From Pontibacter qinzhouensis (GTDB lineage: Bacteria > Bacteroidota > Bacteroidia > Cytophagales > Hymenobacteraceae): DNA of 64,000 bases. Below the pieces are notes generated by a model. The model worked only from the letters and a program-made list of their open reading frames with translations, was not told where the DNA came from and ran no database searches. Numbering within the stretch: the stretch's first letter is position 1; every line of letters starts with the position of its first letter. The DNA lies in contig NZ_VRTY01000022.1 of NCBI RefSeq assembly GCF_008017455.1, positions 1-64,000 on the forward strand, read 5' to 3'. A program made the position numbers and the translations under genes. This document shows, in pieces, positions 1 through 7,716 of the stretch.

Positions 1-113
1 GGGGCCGGGTGAGCGACGGGGTGTACTTCTACGAGGCCGAGGTGGAGTTCTTCACCCTGGACCCCGCCCGCGAGAGAGTCCGCTACAAAGGGTGGGTTGA
101 AATCGTCAGGTAA
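1..113 (+). CDS. 3' end of a large surface protein with a CHU_C (gliding-motility-associated) C-terminal domain, partial
   Basis: An open frame enters from the left edge (codons in phase with position 3) and stops at TAA 111-113. The last 36 residues include DGVYFYEAEVEF and end KGWVEIVR. This matches the usual ending of the CHU_C / gliding-motility-associated C-terminal domain, where DGVYFY and YKGWV.ILR are typical. In this phylum such domains direct large secreted adhesins to the type IX secretion system. Only the tail is visible, so the body of the protein is unknown. The codons are much more GC-rich than the DNA that follows. A strong hairpin terminator lies 19 bp after the stop. Confidence 0.7.
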   Translation, partial: GRVSDGVYFYEAEVEFFTLDPARERVRYKGWVEIVR

Positions 114-132
114 TAGAAATAATAAATAAGGC

Positions 133-194
133 AAAGCCTTCCGGCGACTTCTCTGCAACCATTTAAAGTTGCAGAGAAGTCGCCGGAAGGCTTT
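133..194 (+). terminator. Rho-independent terminator with perfect 27-bp stem
   Basis: Perfect inverted repeat: arms 133-159 and 168-194 with an 8-nt loop, flanked by A and T runs. It ends the partial surface-protein gene on its left. Confidence 0.85.
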
Positions 195-330
195 TATACT
201 TTAGCTTGTAAAGTAATGTGCTAATTGAAGCAGGTTTTGCTGTATGCAAAGTGAGTTTACGTTAAAAGATCCTGAAGCTTTTTGATAGTATAAAATTAGT
301 CTCCAACCCTGCAGAGGTTTTTATTTCTTA

Positions 331-676
331 CTGATGTTACACACATTCAAGAATTTGGCACCTTTAAGTTAGTTCTAATACATTTGGTAACAGCTATATC
401 CGGTGCCTTTAAGTCTGCATGTTCCATTGTTTTGCTCCAGTACCTCAAGGCTGGGGAAGGGGCCCTATATTAGTGGGGCCTCGTTCTTGGGCATCGCGCT
501 GCTGCATCTTTCCAGCCCGCAAGCGGGCTGCCGCTCCCGCGGCACCGGAAACCTGCAAAGGCGCTCAACCCAAGAACCGGTGTTAAGTGTTATGAGCCTC
601 AGCTACACCGCCAGCAAAATAAATTGTTGCGCTAGAGATACAATTAAACGGCTAGGGTATTAGCGCGTAACAGCAG
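331..676 (+). mobile_element. MITE-like element, family A, copy 1
   Basis: Begins CTGATGTTACACAC and ends GCGCGTAACAGCAG, a degenerate version of the terminal inverted repeat CTGATGTTACGCAC seen in four other elements here. The interior (about 371-585) is similar to 37690-37910 (opposite strand) and 56690-56885, including a GC-rich block with AAGCGGGCTGCCGCTCCCGC and CAAAGGCGCTCAACCCAAGAA. The flanks are AT-rich without a clean target duplication, so this looks like an older copy. An 86-codon open frame inside it is not considered a gene. Confidence 0.65.
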
Positions 677-755
677 TTACTTATTTTGATAAGTTTAACA
701 ACGTTCACGCCAATTGTTCAAAAAGAAAAATAATCGCTGCTATATACATTAATCG

Positions 756-812
756 ACCCTTGGCAGGTTTTTCTTGAAAATCCTTCTGAAGGGCATTTTT
801 ATTAGCAAAATT
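756..812 (-). repeat. 57-bp interspersed repeat, copy 1
   Basis: Reverse-strand copy running from ACCCTTGGC at 756 through CTTCTGAAGGGC to ATTAGCAAAATT at 812. It carries all three conserved blocks of the family: the AATTATTC end, the CCTTC/GAAGG core and the CCAAGGGT end. Confidence 0.75.
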
Positions 813-950
813 CGACTATCTGTTATGTTAACTGAAACCTATATAGACCTATTCCATCAGACAGAAAATCAAGTGCTGGAGTCGTGTATCAGCTTTAGGT
901 AATACCTATTATTTATAAGAGCTTAAGGGCTAACGCTACTGGCAAAAAGT

Positions 951-1007
951 AATTATTTGAATGAAATTGACCTTCAGAAGATTTTCCAACAAAAAACGCT
1001 CAAGGGT
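951..1007 (+). repeat. 57-bp interspersed repeat, copy 2
   Basis: Forward copy: AATTATTTGAATGAAA, then CCTTCAGAAG, then a CAAGGGT end. Together with copy 1 it fills most of the DNA between MITE-A copy 1 and fabD. Apart from these repeats, 677-1236 shows nothing recognisable except the fabD leader. Confidence 0.7.
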
Positions 1008-1236
1008 GTGGCTGGTATTTCTAATTTCCTGCTCCATGAGATTCTTATCCATTCTCATTACAAAACTATTTATAGCAGCTTAAATTGGTAATTAAAATAT
1101 GTTGCTTTAAGTTTACTTCTGCATTGTTGCAATGGCAGGAGTGGATGGATACCTAATTAAGAACAGCTTCAGCTTTGTACACAATTGAAATGAACAATAT
1201 CTGTAAAATATATCATCAACGATAAGCATATATTAC

Positions 1237-2115
1237 ATGAAGGCATACGTATTCCCGGGGCAGGGTTCTCAGTTTGTGGGTATGGGCAAAGACCTGTACG
1301 AGCAGCACCCGGAGGCAAAAGCATTGTTTGATAAGGCCAATGAAATTCTGGGCTTTAACATTACAGCAATCATGTTCAGCGGTACAGACGAGGAACTGAA
1401 GCAAACCAACGTAACCCAACCGGCAATTTTTCTGCACTCGGTAGCACAGGCAGCCGTAGCCAAAAATTTTGCCCCTGATATGGTAGCTGGCCACTCTTTA
1501 GGCGAGTTCTCTGCATTGGTTGCCAGCAGGGTGCTGAGCTTTGAAGATGGTTTGCGTCTTGTTTCGAAAAGAGCACAGGCTATGCAGGCAGCCTGCGAGG
1601 CAAACCCATCTACTATGGCAGCCATTCTGGGCCTCGACGATGCCAAAGTTGAAGAGGTTTGTGCCGCCATAGAGGGCGAAGTGGTAGTAGCGGCAAATTA
1701 TAATTGCCCCGGCCAGCTGGTTATTTCCGGTTCAAACAAAGGCATCGAGATTGCCTGCGAAAAAATGAAAGAAGCCGGCGCCAAGCGTGCTTTGCCGTTA
1801 CCGGTAGGTGGTGCCTTTCATTCTCCGCTCATGAAACCTGCCGAAGAAGAACTTGCCAAAGCCATTGAGGAAACTACCTTCAGCCAGGGGATTTGTCCTA
1901 TTTACCAAAACGTAGATGCAAAACCGCATACCGACCCGGCCGAAATTAAACAAAACCTGATTAAGCAATTAACCGCACCTGTTCGCTGGACCCAGTCGGT
2001 GCAGCAGATGCTGGCCGATGGCGCCACCCATTTTGTAGAGTGTGGCCCCGGCAAAGTGCTGCAGGGGCTCGTAAAGAAAATCGATCGTGCCGCAGAAGTT
2101 AGTTCTGTGGAATAA
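1237..2115 (+). CDS. fabD: Malonyl-CoA:ACP transacylase (FabD)
   Basis: 292 residues, a normal length for FabD. It moves the malonyl group from CoA to acyl carrier protein for fatty-acid elongation in the cytoplasm. Visible signatures are GQGSQ at 8-12 near the N-terminus, the nucleophile elbow GHSLGE with Ser87, Arg112 in the position that binds the malonyl carboxylate, and the partner His195 in GAFHSPLM. The ATG at 1237 gives the canonical start MKAYVFPGQGSQ. It is monocistronic here and ends at a hairpin. Identification is by family knowledge and is close to certain. Confidence 0.96.
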   Translation: MKAYVFPGQGSQFVGMGKDLYEQHPEAKALFDKANEILGFNITAIMFSGTDEELKQTNVTQPAIFLHSVAQAAVAKNFAPDMVAGHSLGEFSALVASRVLSFEDGLRLVSKRAQAMQAACEANPSTMAAILGLDDAKVEEVCAAIEGEVVVAANYNCPGQLVISGSNKGIEIACEKMKEAGAKRALPLPVGGAFHSPLMKPAEEELAKAIEETTFSQGICPIYQNVDAKPHTDPAEIKQNLIKQLTAPVRWTQSVQQMLADGATHFVECGPGKVLQGLVKKIDRAAEVSSVE

Positions 2116-2131
2116 AATAACAGGTTTCATG

Positions 2132-2170
2132 AAAAAAGGTCTGCTTCAGTTTATAAGGCGGACCTTTTTT
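2132..2170 (+). terminator. Terminator after fabD
   Basis: The arms AAAAAAGGTC and GACCTTTTTT surround a short loop and lie 17 bp after the fabD stop. The A/T-rich arms would work in both directions, so it may also end the lipoprotein gene that converges from the right. Confidence 0.8.
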
Positions 2171-2216
2171 GTTTTCTGTTTGCGTGCTTATAGGTGTGAT
2201 TATGAGTTTTTTTCTT

Positions 2217-2840
2217 TCAGATTATTAACCAACCTTCTTTAAGGAATGTAAGCTTTGCATTCTGAATAAAGGTTATCAAATCAGTTTGTTTTGTTGCGTT
2301 GTTATTAGTCAATTCAAAAAGATAAACATTAGGATTGGCTGATTTAGGTAGGCTTAACCAAAACCTAAACCGTTTTACTTTTGGTGTGCTACTTAAAAAC
2401 AAAAGTTCTTCTAAATTCGTAATTGTCGCATTATCTCCTCTACTTACCTCATAAAAATACCTCTCGGAAACACTCAATAAATTCAATTCTTGTTGTGATT
2501 TTCTTGGTTCTTTTGAATAACCACTTATTAGCTGAGGGTAAATAATGCCACTCTCAAAAATCAATTTTAAGGTATCATTAACCCCATAAATATCAAAGGT
2601 TTTATCATCATACGCTAAAGTGTTTTCACCAATTTTTATTACTTCGGCAGTATAAATCTTATGTGATTGCTTTTTATATTCTTTTTTAAAAAACTCTTGC
2701 GCCCAATAATCTTCTCGTTCTCCTTGATTTTGAGAAGGTAGTCTAAATTTATTTTTTCCAGTTGTGACGGTTTCTTTTTGATTCAGTGAATTACATCCAA
2801 CAGATAAAATCAATAAAAATATTTTAATTAAGTGTTTCAT
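2217..2840 (-). CDS. Hypothetical lipoprotein, AT-rich
   Basis: 207 residues. The N-terminus MKHLIKIFLLILSVGC is a type II signal peptide with a lipobox ending at Cys16, so the protein should be a membrane-anchored lipoprotein. No known domain was recognised in the rest, which is hydrophilic and Lys/Asn-rich. Base composition is clearly more AT-rich than its neighbours, which suggests recent acquisition. Only 46 bp separate its start from an IS element inserted upstream. The native promoter may therefore have been displaced, and transcription may now come from the transposase gene, which reads in the same direction. Confidence 0.65.
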   Translation of the reverse strand: MKHLIKIFLLILSVGCNSLNQKETVTTGKNKFRLPSQNQGEREDYWAQEFFKKEYKKQSHKIYTAEVIKIGENTLAYDDKTFDIYGVNDTLKLIFESGIIYPQLISGYSKEPRKSQQELNLLSVSERYFYEVSRGDNATITNLEELLFLSSTPKVKRFRFWLSLPKSANPNVYLFELTNNNATKQTDLITFIQNAKLTFLKEGWLII

Positions 2841-2886
2841 AAACTCATTTTAGAATACCTCACAACTACCGAATAAGCCCAATATC

Positions 2887-4092
2887 TACTCTACCCAACC
2901 AAAATTTGGGTGTTTTGGTAGTGGTGGATTTGGCGATTAATCCATCGGATAAATATTTCAATCGTCTTGTGCCATTTTCGCGCTTTCATTTTGAGCATTT
3001 CTCTTACTTTATCAAGTCCTTTGCGGAAAAAGCTGTTGGCTTTGTAGCCATGGTTTTTCACCTTTATCTTCTTTACCCTGGCATCCTGATAGATGCCCAT
3101 ACTCACACATAATCCATACGCAATAGAAACCATCGCCATCAGCTTCTTTAGTTTTTCCAGGTCCTTGAGATGAGTGCTCTCCAGGTCAAAGCCCCTGCTC
3201 TTAAAAGCCTGAAAACAAGCCTCTATCGTCCAGCGGCGGCGATAGACAGTGCCCAGATGCTTTGCCTCCATCGTGCCAAAGAGGTAAAGCAAATCGCCAT
3301 CAGCTGTGCGCTTGAGAGACACATTCCCCCACACTCCATCCACCAGGCAGTCGGGCAGGCACAGAGCTGTACTTTTTGCCAACTCCTCTGCCTTCTGCAG
3401 GCGCCCGTCGAGCCGTTCCATCACATGATGCCTTGGCATTCTGACACAGAATCCAATCCCGCTCTCTTTGAGGTGCTTGAGCCATTTATGGCCTATAAAC
3501 TCCCGGTCAGCCACCAGCAGCCCAATTCGCTTGCCCAGCAACCTAAGGCACTTGTCCACCACATCAATGCGGTCTTGGGTGCAGGAGTTGCCACTTTTGT
3601 TATCCAACAGGGACCAGTAAAGCGGCACCTGTATCTTGCCCTGGCTGGCCAGCACCATCAGGATGTTGACTTGGCACTTGCCGAAGTCCCATTCGGTGCG
3701 GTCAATGCTCAGGCGTACTTTGCCTTTGCGGGGTAGGAACAGGCATAGCAGCATAGCCACCTGCTCATAATTGAGCTTGGCCTGGCGGAAAAAGTCCTGG
3801 ATGCGCACCTCATTGCACTCCTTTTTGGCTTTATCGTTAAGATGCTCCGCCACCTCGCAAAACTGTACCTTCCGGCTTTTAATGAGTCCCAGCACAAAGC
3901 TGAAGATGAATTTCTTACGGGCAAGGTTGCTGACTAACTCTACTTTATCAAATATTTCTTTAATTTTGGTACTGAAGAATTTCTTCATCACAGGAAAGCG
4001 AATTTTTAGGTTTGGTCACCACAAAGTTCGGCTTTCCTGTACTTTTTTTAAACCCCGCAATCTCAAACATCATTTTTTAGTTGGGTAGAGTA
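2887..4092 (-). mobile_element. Complete IS4-family insertion sequence, 1206 bp
   Basis: Both ends carry the inverted repeat TACTCTACCCAACYAAAA (2887-2904 and the complement of 4075-4092). The nonamer CCCAATATC occurs directly outside both ends (2878-2886 and 4093-4101), a clean 9-bp target duplication. It contains one transposase gene. Perfect duplications and an uninterrupted transposase frame point to a recent, possibly still active, insertion. The target lay between a lipoprotein gene and a DnaQ-like exonuclease gene. Confidence 0.92.
2891..3991 (-). CDS. IS4-family DDE transposase
   Basis: 366 residues. The catalytic triad can be read: the first Asp in LSIDRTEWDFG, the second in LLVADREFIG, and the Glu in the family signature YRRRWTIEACFQAFK. 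This signature follows the IS4 pattern Y-(2)-R-(3)-E-(6)-K. The protein should cut and paste the element through its 18-bp inverted repeats. The stop codon lies inside the left repeat, as is common in compact insertion sequences. The frame has no interruption, so the enzyme is probably functional. Confidence 0.92.
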   Translation of the reverse strand: MMKKFFSTKIKEIFDKVELVSNLARKKFIFSFVLGLIKSRKVQFCEVAEHLNDKAKKECNEVRIQDFFRQAKLNYEQVAMLLCLFLPRKGKVRLSIDRTEWDFGKCQVNILMVLASQGKIQVPLYWSLLDNKSGNSCTQDRIDVVDKCLRLLGKRIGLLVADREFIGHKWLKHLKESGIGFCVRMPRHHVMERLDGRLQKAEELAKSTALCLPDCLVDGVWGNVSLKRTADGDLLYLFGTMEAKHLGTVYRRRWTIEACFQAFKSRGFDLESTHLKDLEKLKKLMAMVSIAYGLCVSMGIYQDARVKKIKVKNHGYKANSFFRKGLDKVREMLKMKARKWHKTIEIFIRWINRQIHHYQNTQILVG

Positions 4093-4131
4093 CCCAATAT
4101 CCACTATATCTGCATTGCTTTTCACTATAAA

Positions 4132-4611
4132 CTACCCCTTACTCCTTAAGTGCATCATATACAGCCGGGCGCAGGCCATGGCATCGCTGAGGGCATCGTG
4201 GTGGTTTAGCTGGATGTTGTGCTGCCGGCACAAATCGGCGAGGCTTTTTTTGTAGAGTTTGTAGGTGCATTGAGGTTCGTACTCCGGCTGCTCAACCTTG
4301 TAATAATCGAGGGTGTGGCGGAGGCAGCTGAAATCGAAAGCGCCGTTATGGGCCACCACCGTCTGGTTTTGGATGTAAGGCTTCATCTGCTGCCAAACGG
4401 AAGCAAAAGTGGGAGAGTGGCAGGTATGGGAAGCGGAGATACCATGGATTTCGGTATTCCTGTAAAAATAAAAATTGTTGGGAGGGCAAACCAACTGGTT
4501 TACCTGGGCCGTTACTTTCCCATTCTCTACGCGCACAAGGCCTACCTGGCAGATACTGTAGCGCTTGCCTTGCGCCGTTTCAAAATCGATGGCTGTAAAA
4601 GTGTGACTCAT
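4132..4611 (-). CDS. DnaQ-like 3'-5' exonuclease (DEDDh)
   Basis: 159 residues, about the size of a free-standing exonuclease domain. The DEDDh residues are visible: Asp9 and Glu11 in AIDFETA, Asp93 in HNGAFDFSCL, and His138 with Asp143 in NHHDALSDA. The family includes the DNA polymerase III epsilon proofreading subunit, RNase T and oligoribonuclease. This short version lacks any extra domain that would link it to the polymerase, so a repair or RNA-processing role is equally possible. Its upstream DNA (4612-4930) contains two copies of the 57-bp repeat and a TAGAT-rich tract rather than an obvious promoter. Confidence 0.85.
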   Translation of the reverse strand: MSHTFTAIDFETAQGKRYSICQVGLVRVENGKVTAQVNQLVCPPNNFYFYRNTEIHGISASHTCHSPTFASVWQQMKPYIQNQTVVAHNGAFDFSCLRHTLDYYKVEQPEYEPQCTYKLYKKSLADLCRQHNIQLNHHDALSDAMACARLYMMHLRSKG

Positions 4612-4660
4612 ATTTTTTATATCAGGAGCAAAACCAACGGTGCACTCCTTTTAGTGGGTA

Positions 4661-4700
4661 AATTATTCTAATGAAAATTGCCTTCCAGAGGCTTTGGGTA
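4661..4700 (+). repeat. 57-bp interspersed repeat, copy 3 (partial)
   Basis: AATTATTCTAATGAAA, then CCTTCCAGAGGCTTT. The CCAAGGGT end is missing and is replaced by TAGAT-type sequence (about 4704-4735). Confidence 0.65.
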
Positions 4701-4874
4701 GCATCTTAGATACCAGATGCTAGATTTCAGACTTTGGTTTAACGGCCCCTTCTCAAGAATTTTCAGGACGAATATATGGATAGGGTTTCAGATGATTTCA
4801 TGCTAATTTCCTCAGCCGCATTTTCAGCTCTCCAAAATTCCAAAGCAACAATCAGTAATCAACAACTAACAACT

Positions 4875-4931
4875 AATTATTCTAATAAAAATGGCCTTCA
4901 GAAGGTTTTTTGCCTGAATTGTGCCAAGGGT
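4875..4931 (+). repeat. 57-bp interspersed repeat, copy 4, abutting the folK stop
   Basis: AATTATTCTAATAAAA, then GGCCTTCAGAAGG, a T run and GCCAAGGGT. The last base overlaps the complement of the folK stop codon (4931-4933), so the CCAAGGGT end faces the gene's 3' end. Confidence 0.75.
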
Positions 4932-5416
4932 TACGCTTCATACAGATTAACCTCCAACTCATCTTTGCAGGAAGCCAGTAGCGATTGCGAGGTCTGATCC
5001 AGTACCGGATGAACCAGGTCGGGAGCAATTTCAGCCAGGGGCAGCAACGTGAACCGGCGCATGTGCAACTGTGGGTGCGGTATGGTAAGGCGCTGCGTTT
5101 GTAGCACCAGATCCTCGTAAAACAGAATGTCGATGTCGATCACACGGGCTCCCCAATGTTCGATGCGCTCCCGGCCAAGCTCCCGTTCTATGGCATGAAT
5201 AACCTGTAGCACCTGCTCTGGCTGTAACATGGTCTGGAGCACCAGCACCTGGTTCAGAAAAGCAGGTTGGTCGGTTTTGCCCCAGGCGGCCGTTTCATAA
5301 AGGCTGGAGCTGCTGGTAATCTCCCCGATTCTCTTCGCCAGACGTTCCCGCGCCTGTTCCAGATAGATAGCACGGTTCCCCAGGTTTCCTCCCAGCAAGA
5401 GGTATAACTTAGGCAT
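4931..5416 (-). CDS. folK: 2-amino-4-hydroxy-6-hydroxymethyldihydropteridine pyrophosphokinase (HPPK)
   Basis: 161 residues, the normal HPPK length. It transfers pyrophosphate from ATP to hydroxymethyl-dihydropterin in folate synthesis. The sequence shows GGNLGN at 9-14, the signature RVIDIDIL around Asp94 and Asp96 (Mg-binding aspartates), and IPHPQLHMRRF at 112-122 for substrate contacts. Its start overlaps the stop of the upstream hydrolase gene by 8 bp, so the two are co-transcribed. The stop codon directly abuts a copy of the 57-bp repeat. Confidence 0.95.
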   Translation of the reverse strand: MPKLYLLLGGNLGNRAIYLEQARERLAKRIGEITSSSSLYETAAWGKTDQPAFLNQVLVLQTMLQPEQVLQVIHAIERELGRERIEHWGARVIDIDILFYEDLVLQTQRLTIPHPQLHMRRFTLLPLAEIAPDLVHPVLDQTSQSLLASCKDELEVNLYEA

Positions 5417-6302
5417 GGTTCCTGAAAAATTGGATAGTAAGGTCAGCGGCTTTTTGGGCAGCTACGGGCAGCTGCGGCTCAGGGTAAGGGTGCCGGCCAC
5501 CATATGAGTGGTCGGTGTCGGGGAGCAGGTGCAGGGTGGCATCCGGTTTCCAGGTTTTCAGGTCGTGGGCCATTTGTACGGGCAGCGTTTCGTCTTCTTC
5601 GCCATGTAAGATCAGCAGTGGCTGCTGCAACTGCTGCACCAGTTTAGGCAAATGCAGGCGGTGCAGGTTAGCCTGGTAGTTTTCTACGAGCTGGTAGTAG
5701 AGCGGCATCTGAACACCGGTGCGGGCATTGGCTATCCATTGCACACCCTCCTGTTGCCATTGCGCCATTACCTCCGGCGACCAGCGCATGTTAAAATCGC
5801 TTACTGCCGACCAGGTAGCCAACCCTTTCACACGAGCGTCTTCGGCAGCTTTTGCCAGTACGGCACCGCCACCTCTGCTATGGCCTATCAGGAAAATATT
5901 ATCGGGGTTTAGCTCCTGCTCTGGAAGCACACCGGCTGCAGGTGCTGTTAGCTCGTTTAGCAGCGTATCTAAATCGTCGAGCTCGATGCAGAAATTGTTC
6001 TTGCCGAAAGCCTCCAGGTCGTGTACATCGGAGCAGTTGGCTACGCTGGTGCCATTGTGCGAGAGGTTTAACTTAATGAAGAAAAATCCGTGACAGGCAA
6101 AGTAATCGGCAAGCAGGTTAAAATGGCCCCAGTCTTTAAACCCTTTGAAGCCGTGCACAAAAACAACCACAGGCTTTGGCTGTTGCGTAGGTTGGTAGCG
6201 GGCATCGGCGGTAAAGGGCCGCTGGTGTGGCGGCTGCAGCACGAAATCTATTTTTTTTATGTCAGGCATCTGCTTTGCTATTGTTGGGTTAATATTATTC
6301 AT
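5409..6302 (-). CDS. Alpha/beta-hydrolase (dienelactone-hydrolase-like)
   Basis: 297 residues. The fold is indicated by VVVFVHGFKGFKDWG (oxyanion-hole strand, 45-59), the nucleophile elbow GHSRGG with Ser142, an acid in GEEDETLP (Asp237) and His265 in PDTDHSYGG. This is a complete Ser-Asp-His triad. There is no signal peptide, so it should be cytoplasmic. The substrate is unknown. It is translationally coupled to folK downstream, but no folate-linked hydrolase of this type is known to me, so the pairing gives no firm clue. Confidence 0.8.
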   Translation of the reverse strand: MNNINPTIAKQMPDIKKIDFVLQPPHQRPFTADARYQPTQQPKPVVVFVHGFKGFKDWGHFNLLADYFACHGFFFIKLNLSHNGTSVANCSDVHDLEAFGKNNFCIELDDLDTLLNELTAPAAGVLPEQELNPDNIFLIGHSRGGGAVLAKAAEDARVKGLATWSAVSDFNMRWSPEVMAQWQQEGVQWIANARTGVQMPLYYQLVENYQANLHRLHLPKLVQQLQQPLLILHGEEDETLPVQMAHDLKTWKPDATLHLLPDTDHSYGGRHPYPEPQLPVAAQKAADLTIQFFRNHA

Positions 6303-6328
6303 TTATTACCCCATTTGCAAAGGCATCG

Positions 6329-6360
6329 TTTGGAAACCATAGTTAAGCATAGTAATATTG
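6329..6360 (+). promoter_or_regulatory. Bacteroidota-type promoter for the polyprenyl synthase gene
   Basis: TTTG at 6329-6332, a 20-nt spacer, then TAATATTG at 6353-6360, one mismatch from TAnnTTTG. The start codon is at 6371, which implies a very short leader. Confidence 0.55.
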
Positions 6361-6370
6361 TGCAGCCAAA

Positions 6371-7348
6371 ATGAGCATCAGCCTAGACGAAATACAAGCG
6401 CCCATAGCGCAGGAAATGCAGCTTTTCGAAAAGAAGTTCAGGACTTCCATGAAGTCTAACGTCCTTCTTTTAGATAAGATCATGAGCTATATCGTAAAGC
6501 GCAAAGGCAAGCAGATGCGCCCGATGTTCGTTTTCTTTTCGGCCAACCTCTTTACCCAGGGCATAACAGAAGCTACTTACCGTGGCGCTGCGCTAATAGA
6601 ACTGTTGCACACAGCTACCCTCGTTCACGACGATGTGGTGGACGATGCCAACTACCGCCGCGGCTTTTTCTCAGTAAATGCTCTCTGGAAAAACAAAATA
6701 GCCGTGCTCGTAGGCGATTACCTGCTCTCGAAGGGCCTGCTACTTTCGCTGCACAACAACGACTTTGAGCTGCTGAAAATAGTGTCGAATGCGGTGCGCG
6801 AGATGAGCGAAGGAGAGCTGCTGCAGATAGAGAAAGCCCGCCGCCTCGATATTAACGAAGAAGTTTATTTTGACATCATCCGCCAAAAAACGGCTTCACT
6901 TATTGCCTCCTGCTGCGCCGTAGGGGCTGCCTCGGCCGGTGCTACGGTAGAGGAGATAGAAAAAGCGCGTTTGTTCGGCGAAAAAGTAGGCATCGCCTTC
7001 CAGATTAAAGACGACCTTTTCGATTATGGTACCGCAGAAATCGGTAAGCCGGTTGGTATCGATATCAAGGAAAAGAAAATGACTCTGCCGCTTATACACG
7101 CCCTGCGTGAGGCCGATTGGCTGACCAAACGCAAGGTTATCTACAACGTAAAAAACAACAACGGCGACAGCAAGCGGGTACAGCAGGTCATCAGTTTTGT
7201 AAAAGAATCGGGTGGTATTAATTATACTATCGAACAAATGAACAAGTACCATCTGGAGGCTCTCGCTATTCTCCACACTTTTCCACCATCTCCGTCACGC
7301 ACTTCTCTGGAGCAGCTCATGGCCTTCACCATTGCCAGAGAAAAGTAA
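6371..7348 (+). CDS. Trans-polyprenyl diphosphate synthase (IspB / menaquinone side-chain type)
   Basis: 325 residues. Both aspartate-rich motifs are present: HDDVVDD at 86-92 (first) and KDDLFDYG at 213-220 (second). GKQMRP at 46-51 binds pyrophosphate. The enzyme condenses isopentenyl diphosphate onto an allylic primer to make a long prenyl chain, in this phylum most likely for menaquinone. It is divergent from the hydrolase-folK pair, with 68 bp between them. The chain length of the product cannot be read from sequence with confidence. Confidence 0.9.
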   Translation: MSISLDEIQAPIAQEMQLFEKKFRTSMKSNVLLLDKIMSYIVKRKGKQMRPMFVFFSANLFTQGITEATYRGAALIELLHTATLVHDDVVDDANYRRGFFSVNALWKNKIAVLVGDYLLSKGLLLSLHNNDFELLKIVSNAVREMSEGELLQIEKARRLDINEEVYFDIIRQKTASLIASCCAVGAASAGATVEEIEKARLFGEKVGIAFQIKDDLFDYGTAEIGKPVGIDIKEKKMTLPLIHALREADWLTKRKVIYNVKNNNGDSKRVQQVISFVKESGGINYTIEQMNKYHLEALAILHTFPPSPSRTSLEQLMAFTIAREK

Positions 7349-7427
7349 GATTTTTAGGGTTTTAAGGCACAAAGTTTAAAGTTAGAAAGGTAAGAGTAGC
7401 CATGGCTATTGTATAGTCAATTGTTTT

Positions 7428-7484
7428 GCCCTTGGCTAATTTCGCCGTTAAAAGCTTTGGAAGGCCTTTTTCATTAGAATAATT
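7428..7484 (-). repeat. 57-bp interspersed repeat, copy 5
   Basis: GCCCTTGGC at the left, CTTTGGAAGGCC core, CATTAGAATAATT at the right. It lies 79 bp after the polyprenyl synthase stop with the CCAAGGG end facing that gene. Confidence 0.75.
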
Positions 7485-7543
7485 GCTGATTGTTAGTTGT
7501 TGATTGTTACATTATAAGTGCCTTTAATGGCAGTAGCTATTCC

Positions 7544-7590
7544 GGAAGAGACGCTCGCAGGTCTGAAAGACGCTGCGAGGTCTTTGGAGC
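7544..7590. repeat. CTCGCAG hairpin repeat, copy 1
   Basis: Inverted arms CTCGCAGGTCT and AGACGCTGCGAG form a stem. Similar hairpins lie near 51811 and 56469. The function is unknown. Confidence 0.55.
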
Positions 7591-7643
7591 GACCGCTTTA
7601 GGTGGCACTTTCCGCTTTATTTAATTTCGGAAACCTCTATAAC

Positions 7644-7679
7644 AGCAGAAGCCGCAACCTTGAGGCTGCGGCTTCTGCT
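7644..7679. terminator. Bidirectional terminator
   Basis: A 13-bp perfect stem, AGCAGAAGCCGCA at 7644-7656 with its complement at 7667-7679. It lies between the converging polyprenyl synthase and TlpA-like genes. Confidence 0.8.
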
Positions 7680-7716
7680 TAATGTATATAAAAATACTGA
7701 AAGCGCATGAGGTGTT

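Noticed and set aside
403-663. 86-codon open frame
   Set aside because: It lies within MITE-A copy 1, and its sequence matches non-coding parts of the other copies in other frames. No start signal or domain.
4776-4997. 73-codon frame between exonuclease and folK
   Set aside because: It crosses a 57-bp repeat and the end of folK.
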